Source: Planctomycetota bacterium
GTDB lineage: Bacteria > Planctomycetota > Phycisphaerae > UBA1845 > PWPN01
NCBI GenBank assembly: GCA_029550525.1
Contig: JAKPHF010000004.1
Coordinates: 62,001 to 126,000 of the forward strand
Direction: 5' to 3'
Length of the DNA: 64,000 bases
Made by a program: the position numbers and the translations under genes
Shown here: positions 26,452 through 34,373 of the stretch, piece after piece
Position numbering within the stretch: position 1 is the first letter of the stretch
Layout: the number at the start of each line of letters is the position of its first letter
The notes under the pieces: generated by a model
The model's database searches: none
What the model was told of the DNA's origin: nothing
Seen by the model: the letters and a program-made list of their open reading frames with translations, nothing else

Positions 26452-26457
26452 CAGTGG

Positions 26458-26997
26458 ATGATGAATGATTCCGCATCCACGCAAACCCTCTTGGACGCGT
26501 CGAAGATCCAGGCGACGCTGGAGCAGTTGGCCCGCGAGATCGCGGCCGACTTGCCCCCCGACACCCCCACGGCGGTCATCGGCATCCGCCGTCGCGGCGA
26601 GGTGCTCGCCGAACGGCTCATCGGAATGCTCCGCGACATGGGCCTGGAGGGAATCCGGCACGGCTCGCTGGACATCACGTTGTACCGCGACGACCTGGCC
26701 GAGCTCGGCCCGCAGGCCATCGTACGCCGCACAGAGATCGACTTCGATATCAGCGGCATGTACGTGATCCTGGTCGATGACGTCCTCTACACCGGGCGCA
26801 GCGCCCGGGCGGCCATGGACGCACTGATCGACCTCGGCCGGCCCAAGGCCATTCGTCTGGCCGTGCTCATCGAGCGGCCCGGCCGCGAACTGCCCATCCA
26901 GGCCGATTACATTGGCCTTCGCGTGCCCCAGCAGGACGTTCAGGTGACCGTCCTGTTGCAGGAATCGGACCAGGTGGAAGAGGTGCGGGTCGGATGA
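26458..26997 (+). CDS. pyrR: PyrR-type uracil phosphoribosyltransferase/regulator
   Basis: A 179-residue type I phosphoribosyltransferase. The PRPP loop [21 protein letters not shown] is at residues 103-123, and [15 protein letters not shown] and [18 protein letters not shown] are typical of PyrR. In many bacteria PyrR senses UMP and controls pyr operon attenuation, and can convert uracil to UMP. The start is the double ATG at 26458/26461. I find no PyrR-binding anti-antiterminator upstream, and the candidate promoter would leave no leader, so control may act on another transcript. The stop overlaps the pyrB start as ATGA. Confidence 0.92.
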   Translation: MMNDSASTQTLLDASKIQATLEQLAREIAADLPPDTPTAVIGIRRRGEVLAERLIGMLRDMGLEGIRHGSLDITLYRDDLAELGPQAIVRRTEIDFDISGMYVILVDDVLYTGRSARAAMDALIDLGRPKAIRLAVLIERPGRELPIQADYIGLRVPQQDVQVTVLLQESDQVEEVRVG

Positions 26998-28004
26998 GCA
27001 CAGACATGACCGATACGCAAGCCGCCACGCCCAACCCCGCCGCGACCGCGGCCACGCCCGGCTCCGGCGGATTCGTCTGGAAGCGCAAGCATCTGCTCGG
27101 GCTGGAAGACCTGTCGGCCGAGGAGATCATGCACATTCTCCGGACGGCCGAGAGCTTCCAGGAGGTCTCGACCCGCAGCGTCAAGAAGGTGCCCGCCCTC
27201 CGTGGTCGAGTGGTGGTCAACCTGTTCTTCGAAGACTCGACCCGCACGCGGATGAGCTTCACACTGGCCGCCCAGCGACTCAGCGCCGACGTGCTGGACT
27301 TCTCGCCCAAAGGATCGTCAGTGTCCAAGGGCGAATCGCTGCGCGACACCGTGCGCAACATCGAAGCCATGGGCGTGGACACGTTCGTCATACGCCACTC
27401 CGCCGCCGGCGCCCCCCACCACATCACGCGCTGCACCAACTGCCACGTGATCAACGCCGGCGACGGCCAGCACGAACACCCCACGCAAGGCCTGATCGAC
27501 ATCTTCACCATCCGTGAGCGCAAGGGCCGCATCGAGGGCTTGAACGTGGTCATCGTCGGCGATATCGCGCACTCGCGCGTGGCGCGCTCGAATTTCTGGG
27601 GGCTCACACGGCTCGGCGCGAAGGTGACGTTCGTCGGGCCCACCACGCTCGTGCCGCGGGCGTTCGAGCAGTTCGGCGCCAAAGTCAGCCACGATCTGGA
27701 TGCCGCCCTCAAGGAAGCCGACGTGGTCAACATGCTCCGCATTCAGCATGAGCGAATGACCAGTCAGGTCTTCCCCAGCATCGAGGAATATGTCCGACTC
27801 TTCGGCCTGACGCGCGAGCGCATGAAAAAGGCTAAGCCCGACCTGCTGGTCATGCATCCCGGCCCCATCAACCGCGGCGTCGAACTGGCCAGCGACGTGG
27901 CCGACGGCCCGCAGAGCAGCATCCTTCGCCAGGTCTCCAACGGCCTGGCCATCCGCATGGCCGTCCTGTTCCTGTTGAATCAGGTCGGGAATGGCGAGGG
28001 GTGA
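26994..28004 (+). CDS. pyrB: aspartate carbamoyltransferase, catalytic chain
   Basis: A 336-residue cytosolic enzyme that joins carbamoyl phosphate and L-aspartate, the first committed step of pyrimidine synthesis. The carbamoyl phosphate loop [11 protein letters not shown] covers residues 80-90, SKGES with Lys112 is the 80s loop, and [14 protein letters not shown] and [12 protein letters not shown] follow. The first 25 residues are an Ala/Thr/Pro-rich extension absent from most homologues. Translationally coupled to pyrR. No pyrI or pyrC follows; the next sequence is a heptamer array and a broken gene. Confidence 0.94.
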   Translation: MSTDMTDTQAATPNPAATAATPGSGGFVWKRKHLLGLEDLSAEEIMHILRTAESFQEVSTRSVKKVPALRGRVVVNLFFEDSTRTRMSFTLAAQRLSADVLDFSPKGSSVSKGESLRDTVRNIEAMGVDTFVIRHSAAGAPHHITRCTNCHVINAGDGQHEHPTQGLIDIFTIRERKGRIEGLNVVIVGDIAHSRVARSNFWGLTRLGAKVTFVGPTTLVPRAFEQFGAKVSHDLDAALKEADVVNMLRIQHERMTSQVFPSIEEYVRLFGLTRERMKKAKPDLLVMHPGPINRGVELASDVADGPQSSILRQVSNGLAIRMAVLFLLNQVGNGEG

Positions 28005-28009
28005 AAAAG

Positions 28010-28053
28010 CAGGAGACAGAAGCCAGGAGACAGGAGACTGAAGAGAAGAGAGG
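28010..28053. repeat. heptamer array (CAGGAGA type), left member of an inverted pair
   Basis: CAGGAGA, CAGAAGC, CAGGAGA, CAGGAGA, CTGAAGA, purine-rich with period 7. The complement of this pattern is at 28497-28553, flanking the broken four-helix-bundle gene. Confidence 0.72.
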
Positions 28054-28104
28054 AAGGGGAGCATAGACAGACACGGGACATGAGCGGGGGAGTCGGGAGG
28101 AGGA

Positions 28105-28490
28105 ATGCCGGAGAAGAAGGGCAACCCGCGAGAACCCGCGCGACGGTTCCAGGACTTGCTGGTCCGGTAAAAGGCACATCGTTTCGTACTGAATGTCTAC
28201 CGTCTCACCCAGACGTCCCCGAGCCACGAGCTGTACGGGTTAGCCACGCAGTTGCGGCGGGCTGCCGTGTCCACCGCGAGCAACATCGCCGAAGGCTTCA
28301 AGAAGAAGGGCGCCACGGACAAAGCCCGCTTCATGAACATCGCACAAGCTTCGTTGGAAGAGTCGCGGTATTACCTGATCCTTGCCGCCGATCTGCCCTA
28401 CGCCGACACGACCGGCCTGCAGACCTCGCAGATGAAATCAGCCGCATGCTGGACGCCTACACCCGCTCCATTCTTTCTCCCCGCTTCTGA
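28105..28490 (+). pseudogene. broken four-helix-bundle (S23/23S-intervening-sequence type) protein gene
   Basis: Reading from ATG 28105, which follows GGGAGGAGG, the family pattern is visible across two frames. The first frame gives RFQDLLVR, an in-frame TAA at 28168-28170, then KAHRFVLNVYRLTQ, ELYGLATQLRRAAVS, ASNIAEGFKKKG and SLEESRYYLILAADL. Near 28425 the family C-terminus LADEISRMLDAYTRSI continues in another frame to the stop at 28490. So there is one premature stop and one frameshift. These small proteins are common in bacterial genomes and their role is uncertain. The gene sits between facing complementary heptamer arrays, as if it arrived as a cassette. Confidence 0.8.
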
Positions 28491-28496
28491 CTCCGC

Positions 28497-28553
28497 CTCC
28501 TGTCTCCTGTCTTCCGTCTCCTGTCTCCTCTTCCTGACTTCCTCCCCCTCTTC
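28497..28553. repeat. heptamer array (CTCCTGT type), right member of an inverted pair
   Basis: CTCCTGT, CTCCTGT, CTTCCGT, CTCCTGT, CTCCTCT: the complement of the array at 28010-28053. It lies immediately before the candidate promoter of the next gene. Confidence 0.72.
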
Positions 28554-28562
28554 TGCTACACT
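28534..28562 (+). promoter_or_regulatory. weak candidate promoter next to the methyltransferase ATG
   Basis: CTGACT (28534-28539), 17-base spacer, TACACT (28557-28562), 9 bases before ATG 28572. There is no Shine-Dalgarno in this pyrimidine-rich stretch. Confidence 0.3.
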
Positions 28563-28571
28563 CCTGTCGCT

Positions 28572-29384
28572 ATGCCTCGACATCGACGCAACCCCAACCA
28601 GAAGTACCACGACCGCATCGCCGGCCGATACGAGCAGATCTACGACAACGAGTATTGGCAGTGGCATGATGCGCTGACATGGGATCACATCAAGCGGTTC
28701 CTGCCGACCAACCTGGCCACGCCCGTGCTCGACCTGGGCTGCGGATCGGGCAAGTGGGGTCGCAAGCTGCTCAAGAGCGGCTACCACGTGACGTTCGTGG
28801 ACCTCTCGGCCAAGATGGTGGACGAGGCTCGCAAGCAGGTCGCCGAGATCGGCGGCGAGTCCAAGGCCGAGTTCCTCCAGGCCGACCTGATGGAGTTGTC
28901 CGCCCTGCCCGCCGGCCACTTCGGATTCGCCGTGGCCCTGGGTGAGCCGATCGGCTCGACCGACGATCCGGCCAAGGCGCTGCGTGAGATCGCCCGTTGC
29001 CTCGCCCCTGGCGGCATCCTTCTGGCCAGTTTCGACAACCGGATCGCCTGCATCGACTACTATGTCGAGCGCGGCAAAGCCGACGAGTTGGAGGCCTTTC
29101 TCCGTACGGGCCGCACGCGCTGGCTCACCCGTGACGAGGCCGAGCGCTTCGAACTGCACACGTTCACGCCCGACCAGCTCCGCAAGCTGTTCGCGGCCGC
29201 GGGTCTGGAGGTGCTCGACATGATCGGCAAGACCGTACTGCCCATGCGGCGGTTCCGGGACTACCTGGCGGATCCCGAAGCCCGCCGTCGGTGGGCCCGG
29301 ATCGAAAAGAGCTTGGCCGGCGATCCGGCCAACCTCGCCCGCTGCCCCCACCTCCAGGTGGCCGGCCGAAAGGCCCCCGCCTGA
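28572..29384 (+). CDS. class I SAM-dependent methyltransferase
   Basis: A 270-residue cytoplasmic methyltransferase. Motif I VLDLGCGSGKWG is near residues 53-64, the ribose acid is Asp in VTFVDLSAKM, and LAPGGILLASFDN is the post-motif strand. The N-terminal segment YHDRIAGRYEQIYDNEYWQWHD resembles small-molecule methyltransferases of the Methyltransf_25 type. Substrate not identifiable. ATG at 28572 has no Shine-Dalgarno; the nearby -10-like TACACT suggests near-leaderless translation. It is followed 325 bases later by rpsD. Confidence 0.82.
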   Translation: MPRHRRNPNQKYHDRIAGRYEQIYDNEYWQWHDALTWDHIKRFLPTNLATPVLDLGCGSGKWGRKLLKSGYHVTFVDLSAKMVDEARKQVAEIGGESKAEFLQADLMELSALPAGHFGFAVALGEPIGSTDDPAKALREIARCLAPGGILLASFDNRIACIDYYVERGKADELEAFLRTGRTRWLTRDEAERFELHTFTPDQLRKLFAAAGLEVLDMIGKTVLPMRRFRDYLADPEARRRWARIEKSLAGDPANLARCPHLQVAGRKAPA

Positions 29385-29552
29385 TGTCCCCGCCGACTCT
29401 TTCCGCATTGGAAGGTTGCGTCCAGCCGGTTCCTTCTCTATTGGACGTTCCGCCCCCTCGTCTTTCGTATCCGGGCGCCGATTCCTCCACCCCATTCCCG
29501 CTCTCGGAAGCCCTGCGTCCCAAGACCGCCCCCAAAGTTCCGACATCCGCTC
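29385..29552. other. gene-free stretch upstream of the rpsD promoter
   Basis: Pyrimidine-rich sequence (CCCCGCC, TTCCTTCTC) without convincing open frames or hairpins. Confidence 0.4.
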
Positions 29553-29581
29553 TTGACCGGCGGCTCCAAACTGCTTAACCT
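29553..29581 (+). promoter_or_regulatory. candidate rpsD promoter
   Basis: TTGACC (29553-29558), 17-base spacer, TAACCT (29576-29581). It gives a leader of about 122 bases before rpsD. Confidence 0.42.
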
Positions 29582-29587
29582 ACTTGG

Positions 29588-29709
29588 TTTCCGCTTGGGA
29601 GCGGCTGAGGAGACCCGGTCTGTCTGCAGACGACTCCTTTCCCGGGCGATTTGGAATACGAGCGAAACACGAACAAGCACAAGCACTTAGTGGGAGCCCG
29701 TTCAAACCT
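29588..29709 (+). promoter_or_regulatory. rpsD leader with possible secondary structure
   Basis: Nested complementary segments: CCCGG (29614-29618) with CCGGG, AGGAG with CTCCT, and GTCTGCAGAC near its centre. S4 represses its own synthesis in several bacteria by binding such leaders; whether this one does is inference. Confidence 0.3.
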
Positions 29710-30318
29710 ATGGGTGGTTACATCGGACCGAAACTCAAGTTGACCCGCAGCGTCGGCGTCCCCATTGCCGAGACTTCCAAGCACACGAATCCCCGCCGGA
29801 CCAGCCGGCCCGGTATGCACGGTTTCCGCCCCGCGCGTCGAAGCCTGTACGGGCGTCAGCTCACCGAGAAGCAGAAGCTGGCCTACTACTACAACGTTCG
29901 CGACCGTCAGCTCCGGCGATACATGGCCAAGGCGACCAAGTCCAAGCGGCCGACCCCGGAAGCCCTGTCCGAGATGCTCGAGACCCGGTTGGACAACACG
30001 CTCCGCCGCCTGGGTTGGGCCCGCACCATCTGGCAGGCTCGCCAGTTGGTCAGCCACGGGCACATCCTGGTCAACGGCCGTCGCGTGGACATTCCGTCGT
30101 TCCAGGTCTCGGCCGGCGATGTCATCACCGTCAAGGAAAAGAGCAAGGAATTGGTCAAGCGGTGCATGGAGTCCGTCGAAGAGCGGCTCATCCCCGCCTG
30201 GCTGAGCAGTGATGACAACAAGCTCGAGGGCAAGGTCGAACGCATGCCGTTCCCCGAGGACGTCCGGCTGCCGTTCGACATCGAATACAGCTTGGTGATC
30301 GAATACTACACCCGGTAA
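29710..30318 (+). CDS. rpsD: 30S ribosomal protein S4
   Basis: A 202-residue primary 16S rRNA-binding protein of the small subunit. The N-terminal part GYIGPKLKLTRSVG and GMHGFRPARRSLYGRQL precede the conserved EKQKLAYYYNVRDRQLRRY. The S4 RNA-binding domain reads LDNTLRRLGWARTIWQARQLVSHGHILVNGRRVD at about residues 95-128. Length equals the family norm. The gene stands alone, not in the alpha operon, and has its own promoter and terminator. Confidence 0.96.
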   Translation: MGGYIGPKLKLTRSVGVPIAETSKHTNPRRTSRPGMHGFRPARRSLYGRQLTEKQKLAYYYNVRDRQLRRYMAKATKSKRPTPEALSEMLETRLDNTLRRLGWARTIWQARQLVSHGHILVNGRRVDIPSFQVSAGDVITVKEKSKELVKRCMESVEERLIPAWLSSDDNKLEGKVERMPFPEDVRLPFDIEYSLVIEYYTR

Positions 30319-30353
30319 TCGCGGCGTTTGCGTTGCCGCTGCCGCAGGTTTTC

Positions 30354-30402
30354 AAAACGGTCGTGCCAAAAGCCCCCGTCCAACCTGGCACGGCCGTTTT
30401 CT
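30354..30402 (+). terminator. rho-independent terminator of rpsD
   Basis: A 15-bp stem with one G-T pair (30354-30368 with 30386-30400), loop of 17 bases, ending in TTTTCTT. It lies 36 bases past the rpsD stop. Confidence 0.78.
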
Positions 30403-30457
30403 TGCGCGCACGCTGTTGAACTGCGGAAGAAAGATGATGGCCCGGGACCTTCGGATC

Positions 30458-30480
30458 AGGGGCTGGGGACTGGGGGCTGG
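30458..30480. repeat. heptamer array (GGGGCT/GGGACT type)
   Basis: AGGGGCT, GGGGACT, GGGGGCT, GG. Complementary in type to the AGTCCCC arrays at 6020 and 50469. Confidence 0.6.
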
Positions 30481-30615
30481 GAAAGACATGCGGGTTGAGA
30501 TGTGACGCGCAAGCCCTAAGTGTACAGCCTCCTTGAACCACGAGGCCACTGCACAAGCTCATGAGCTGTGAGCCAGACGACTGGCTGACAGCTGAAAACA
30601 GGCGTGTTCACACGC

Positions 30616-33600
30616 TCATGGGGCGGGGACCGACGCCGGCGCGGGAGGCGGCGATGATTGGTTGAGGCTCGAATAGTATCCGCGGAGGATCGAATCGAGG
30701 CGGCGAGGCACACGCTGTCGCCCCACCTCACGGAGTTGCTTGACCTCGTCCGCCTGCGGTGCGTGCGTGGCCTGAAGCGAACGCGCTGCGCGGGCCGGGC
30801 GCCCCGTGGCTCGATCCACGCCGGTGCGACCGCCCGAACCGCCCTGCAAGAGGCCCGATGCCTTCGGCAACTCGCTGCGGTTCACCTGGGGCTGCGCCCC
30901 CTTGACCTCGCGCCGGTAGTCCTCGACGAACTGCCAGGCCTGCTCCACGTTCCAGCCGAGTGACTCCAGCAGCTCGGGATCCACCTCGTCCCGCCGCAAA
31001 GCCATCTCGAGTTCGTCCATCAGCTTGGACACGCGGCCCGTGGGGTCGATCTTCTCCGCCTTGCGCTCGGGCTCGGGCAGGTTGCCGATCTTCTCGCTCC
31101 GGTCGTCCTCAGGCTTGTCGGGCACCTTGGAAGGACTGCCCGATCCGTCGGCTCCTAGTCCGGGCGCGTTGGCGTTGCCTCCGCTTTGCAACGCAGTGTT
31201 TCCTTCCTGGCTCAGCCCTTGCGGTCCGTCGCTTTGCCCCTGCCCTTCACCTTGGTCCTCTGCTTGTCCTTGCCGTTGGCCTTGTTCCCCTCTGTTCCCT
31301 TTGCCTTCCCCTTGTCCTTGACCTTCTGCCTGTGCCTGCCCTTGGCCTTCTCCCTGCCCCTCGCCCTCACGCTCACCTTGGCCCTGCCCGTTCGCTCCAG
31401 GCTGCTCTCCGCTCTCGCTTTGGCCTTGGCTTTGCCCTTGCTCACCCAAGGACTGGGCACTGGCGGATGAGGACTGGGAAGACTGTTCCTGCGGCGTGCC
31501 TTCTTCCTGTGCCTGGCTTTGTTCCGGGGCCTGACTTTGTTCCTGCGATTGGCCCTGAGCAAGTGAATCGCCGGCTGGCTGCTCGGCCGGGAGCGTCTGA
31601 TCACGCTGTGCTGGCTGACTTTCAGGCGGGCGTTGCGTCCGTGCCTGTTGTCCCGGCCGCTGCCCCTGCTGGGACTCGCGACTGGAGGCTGGGGACTGGG
31701 GAGGCGGCTCCTGCGATTGGCCTTGTTCCTGCGCCTGGTTCTCTTCCTGTGATTGGTTCTCTGTCTGTGTCTGGCCCTGTTCCGCCGGTTGCTCCCGGCT
31801 CCGTCGCCGGCTGGAGTCACGGCCCTGGCGACTGCCAGCGGACTTGGTCTCATCCGTGTCGCCGGTTTCGTGCGGAGCGGCTTCGCGCCGTTGGTCGTCC
31901 CGCCCTTCGTCGTCGCGTTGTTCGTTGTCGCGGCGGGCGGCGCCTTGGGCGCCATCGGTGCCGGCCTGCGAATCGGCGTCATTATTATGTCGCTCACGAT
32001 CCTCATCGGCATCGGAATCGCTGCGCAGGTGCCGTGCGATCGCGTCCAGTTCTCGCGCCCGTCGATCGGCAAACTCTTTCAGCCGGGCCTGCCGGTCGAG
32101 TTCTTCGTTGCTTTCTTCCTGTTCGGGGTCCGCTTCCTCCTTCCCTTCGCCTCCGGCGTCCGAATCGTCCGGACGCGATTGCTGATCGCTCTGTCTGTCC
32201 GTGGTGTCCTCATCCGCTGCCGCGGAGTTCCCGTCCCGCTCTGCGGCGGCCTCGTCTGGTGCAGGCTCCTCTGGATCGGCGTGGCGGTCTGTGACATTCG
32301 CTGGCGGGCCGGAAGCGGATTTCGCCTCATCCCCCAGCCGTGAGCTGGCCGGCTGGGTATCGGCGGGCTGAGATTCATTGGGTTTGCTCACGCCATCCTG
32401 CTTTTCGGCCGGTTTGCTATCCCCGGGCAGTCTGTCATCCCCGGACTGCGCCGGCTGCGACTGCGCCGGCCGGTCTGGCGCACTCCCGTCGGCTCGATCA
32501 GTCCCACGATTGTTCGGAGCACTCTCGTCACCCGGCGGCGACACAGCGGTTCGCGGCGGCTCGAGCACGCGAATCATGCGGACAGGGCTGTCGGTCCGCT
32601 GATGCGCCGGCCGTTCCATCGCATCCTCGCGATTGTCCCACACCGACAACCAGCACTCGATCGACTCGCCCGGCTTGACGTCTACCTGCGATAGCGGGAT
32701 CTGCTTCTCGATGATGGCCCGCGGGCCGTCGGCCGAAGAAGAATCCACTTCCAACAACAAGGGCACGTTGCCGCTCCGCCCCCCCTTCATCGCTCGCCAG
32801 AAGAACGCCGCCTGCGACAGCCCGAAGTCGTCCCGGGCGACCGCTTCGACCGTGATGAATCCGTCCGCCGGCAACTCATCCACGGCCGGTTGTCGAACGT
32901 CGAGGCTCGGCGGCGCGTCGGGGCGAGCCCGCACCTGGTACTGAATGCTGTCGCGGTTGACCGCACCATACGTGTCGGCGAACGCAAGCTCGTACACGTC
33001 GTCGCGTTCGACGTCGAGCCGACCCTCGATCAACTCGCCCGGCTGGAGTGGCATGCTCATGGCCCGTCGCCGCTGTCCAACCCCCGTTCCCTCGACCAGA
33101 AGAGGATCCCGCACGGGAACGTTCGTCCGCGCGTAAATTGTGACCTTGGTCCCGGTCAGCACGTCGATGTTGCCTCCGGGCTGCGTGGTCGGCGGCAAGC
33201 CGGTATATTTCGGGAAGTCGTATCGCGTATGAATGTCGATGACGGCCGGCACGGGTCGCACGTGCAGCCGCCTCAACTCCGACCGGGCATCACCCGCAAT
33301 CACCTGCCAACAGAACGAACGCTGGACATCGCTGCCGGCTTTCGTCCCCGTCCAACGGTGGCCGCTATCGGACTGCCCCTCGGGCACGCTCAGTTCGAGC
33401 CGCTCGCCGTCCAACCAAGTCGCGCCGTCGTCGGCACTGAACTGCACGTAAACGGACGACGGCACGTAGCCGCGCAGTTCGACAAAGAATTCCACGGGCT
33501 CGCCACGGACCACGGATGTGCCGTCGGCCGGCCCCAGATCCACGATGCGGACGCGCGTCGGAGCCGGCACGTGCGAGCCGAACGCCCGGCGAATGCTGGG

Positions 33601-34143
33601 CCCAACGGGCTTCGGTGAAATCAACGCGTACACAATGAACGCGGCCAGGCCGGCCACCAGTGCCGTGCTCACCTGCCACAACCGCCGCCGAGGCAGACAC
33701 GGCGCGATCGCCAGGCCGGCCAGTTCGTCGGCGGCACGCGACACCACCGCAGCCCGGATCGAGCCGGCCAGATCCGCGCGCCTCGAAAGCTGGATCGCGT
33801 CCACGATCGTATTGTGCACTTCGGGATGAGCACGCTCGATGAGCCGAGCGGCGTACAGATCGTTGAGACGGCGGACCAGTAGCCAGCCCGGCACGGTGAC
33901 CAGCCACGCTGCGCTGACCACCAGATACACCGTGCCCGACAACGTGCAGGTCAAATTCGACAGTCCGCCCGGCCACCAATGGTCGAGCAGCACGAATCCC
34001 AAGACGAACAGGACCGTGCCGCACAGCCACAGCCCCAATGCCGTCGAGAACGTCAGCCATTTCAGGCCACTCTTGACCGTGCGCAGGAAGATTCCCACTT
34101 CGTATTGGGCTTCCGGCAGATCAAGCGGTGTGTTCATGGACAT
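30616..34143 (-). CDS. giant membrane protein with Gln/Gly-rich low-complexity tail (DUF4175-like)
   Basis: An 1175-residue protein. The N-terminus has two hydrophobic segments (WLTFSTALGLWLCGTVLFVLGF, YLVVSAAWLVTVPGWLL) and a third near 165-185. The periplasmic part (190-530) contains beta-sandwich units with DLGPADGTSVVRGEPVEF, IDIHTRYDFPKYTGLP and FGLSQAAFFWRAM, the arrangement I associate with DUF4175-type proteins found beside BatA/MoxR systems. Residues about 540-1010 are low complexity, rich in Gln, Gly, Glu and Ser. The C-terminal 150 residues are charged (VSKLMDELEMALRRDE, WNVEQAWQFVEDYRREV). ATG at 34143 follows GAGGTG. Function unknown. Confidence 0.75.
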   Translation of the reverse strand: MSMNTPLDLPEAQYEVGIFLRTVKSGLKWLTFSTALGLWLCGTVLFVLGFVLLDHWWPGGLSNLTCTLSGTVYLVVSAAWLVTVPGWLLVRRLNDLYAARLIERAHPEVHNTIVDAIQLSRRADLAGSIRAAVVSRAADELAGLAIAPCLPRRRLWQVSTALVAGLAAFIVYALISPKPVGPSIRRAFGSHVPAPTRVRIVDLGPADGTSVVRGEPVEFFVELRGYVPSSVYVQFSADDGATWLDGERLELSVPEGQSDSGHRWTGTKAGSDVQRSFCWQVIAGDARSELRRLHVRPVPAVIDIHTRYDFPKYTGLPPTTQPGGNIDVLTGTKVTIYARTNVPVRDPLLVEGTGVGQRRRAMSMPLQPGELIEGRLDVERDDVYELAFADTYGAVNRDSIQYQVRARPDAPPSLDVRQPAVDELPADGFITVEAVARDDFGLSQAAFFWRAMKGGRSGNVPLLLEVDSSSADGPRAIIEKQIPLSQVDVKPGESIECWLSVWDNREDAMERPAHQRTDSPVRMIRVLEPPRTAVSPPGDESAPNNRGTDRADGSAPDRPAQSQPAQSGDDRLPGDSKPAEKQDGVSKPNESQPADTQPASSRLGDEAKSASGPPANVTDRHADPEEPAPDEAAAERDGNSAAADEDTTDRQSDQQSRPDDSDAGGEGKEEADPEQEESNEELDRQARLKEFADRRARELDAIARHLRSDSDADEDRERHNNDADSQAGTDGAQGAARRDNEQRDDEGRDDQRREAAPHETGDTDETKSAGSRQGRDSSRRRSREQPAEQGQTQTENQSQEENQAQEQGQSQEPPPQSPASSRESQQGQRPGQQARTQRPPESQPAQRDQTLPAEQPAGDSLAQGQSQEQSQAPEQSQAQEEGTPQEQSSQSSSASAQSLGEQGQSQGQSESGEQPGANGQGQGEREGEGQGEGQGQAQAEGQGQGEGKGNRGEQGQRQGQAEDQGEGQGQSDGPQGLSQEGNTALQSGGNANAPGLGADGSGSPSKVPDKPEDDRSEKIGNLPEPERKAEKIDPTGRVSKLMDELEMALRRDEVDPELLESLGWNVEQAWQFVEDYRREVKGAQPQVNRSELPKASGLLQGGSGGRTGVDRATGRPARAARSLQATHAPQADEVKQLREVGRQRVPRRLDSILRGYYSSLNQSSPPPAPASVPAP

Positions 34144-34272
34144 GAACTGAGCACCTCAGCGCGTTTCGGGGAGCAGGCGTCTCGCCCCCCAACTCTGCCG
34201 GCCGCACACCGTCACACAGAATTGTACCCGCACACCCGGCGTGAGGCTCGCCATTCCAACGGCGGCGGCTCG

Positions 34273-34301
34273 TTGACCCTCTGCGAACCCGACCCTACAT
34301 T
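34273..34301 (+). promoter_or_regulatory. promoter of the GH78-type gene
   Basis: TTGACC (34273-34278), 17-base spacer, TACATT (34296-34301); leader about 66 bases before ATG 34374. Confidence 0.57.
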
Positions 34302-34373
34302 AGGCCCGGGCCGCCGCCCTCGATCGGCGGGCAGGGCTCGAACACTCTATATTCGCAACCAGGAGGAGGTCCG

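Noticed and set aside
23734..26661. A 975-codon open frame on the minus strand opposite the giant secreted protein
   Set aside because: No signal peptide, motif or Shine-Dalgarno; it is explained by codon bias of the 1447-residue gene.
30960..32294. A 444-codon plus-strand open frame opposite the Gln-rich tail
   Set aside because: It arises from the repetitive low-complexity coding sequence on the other strand.
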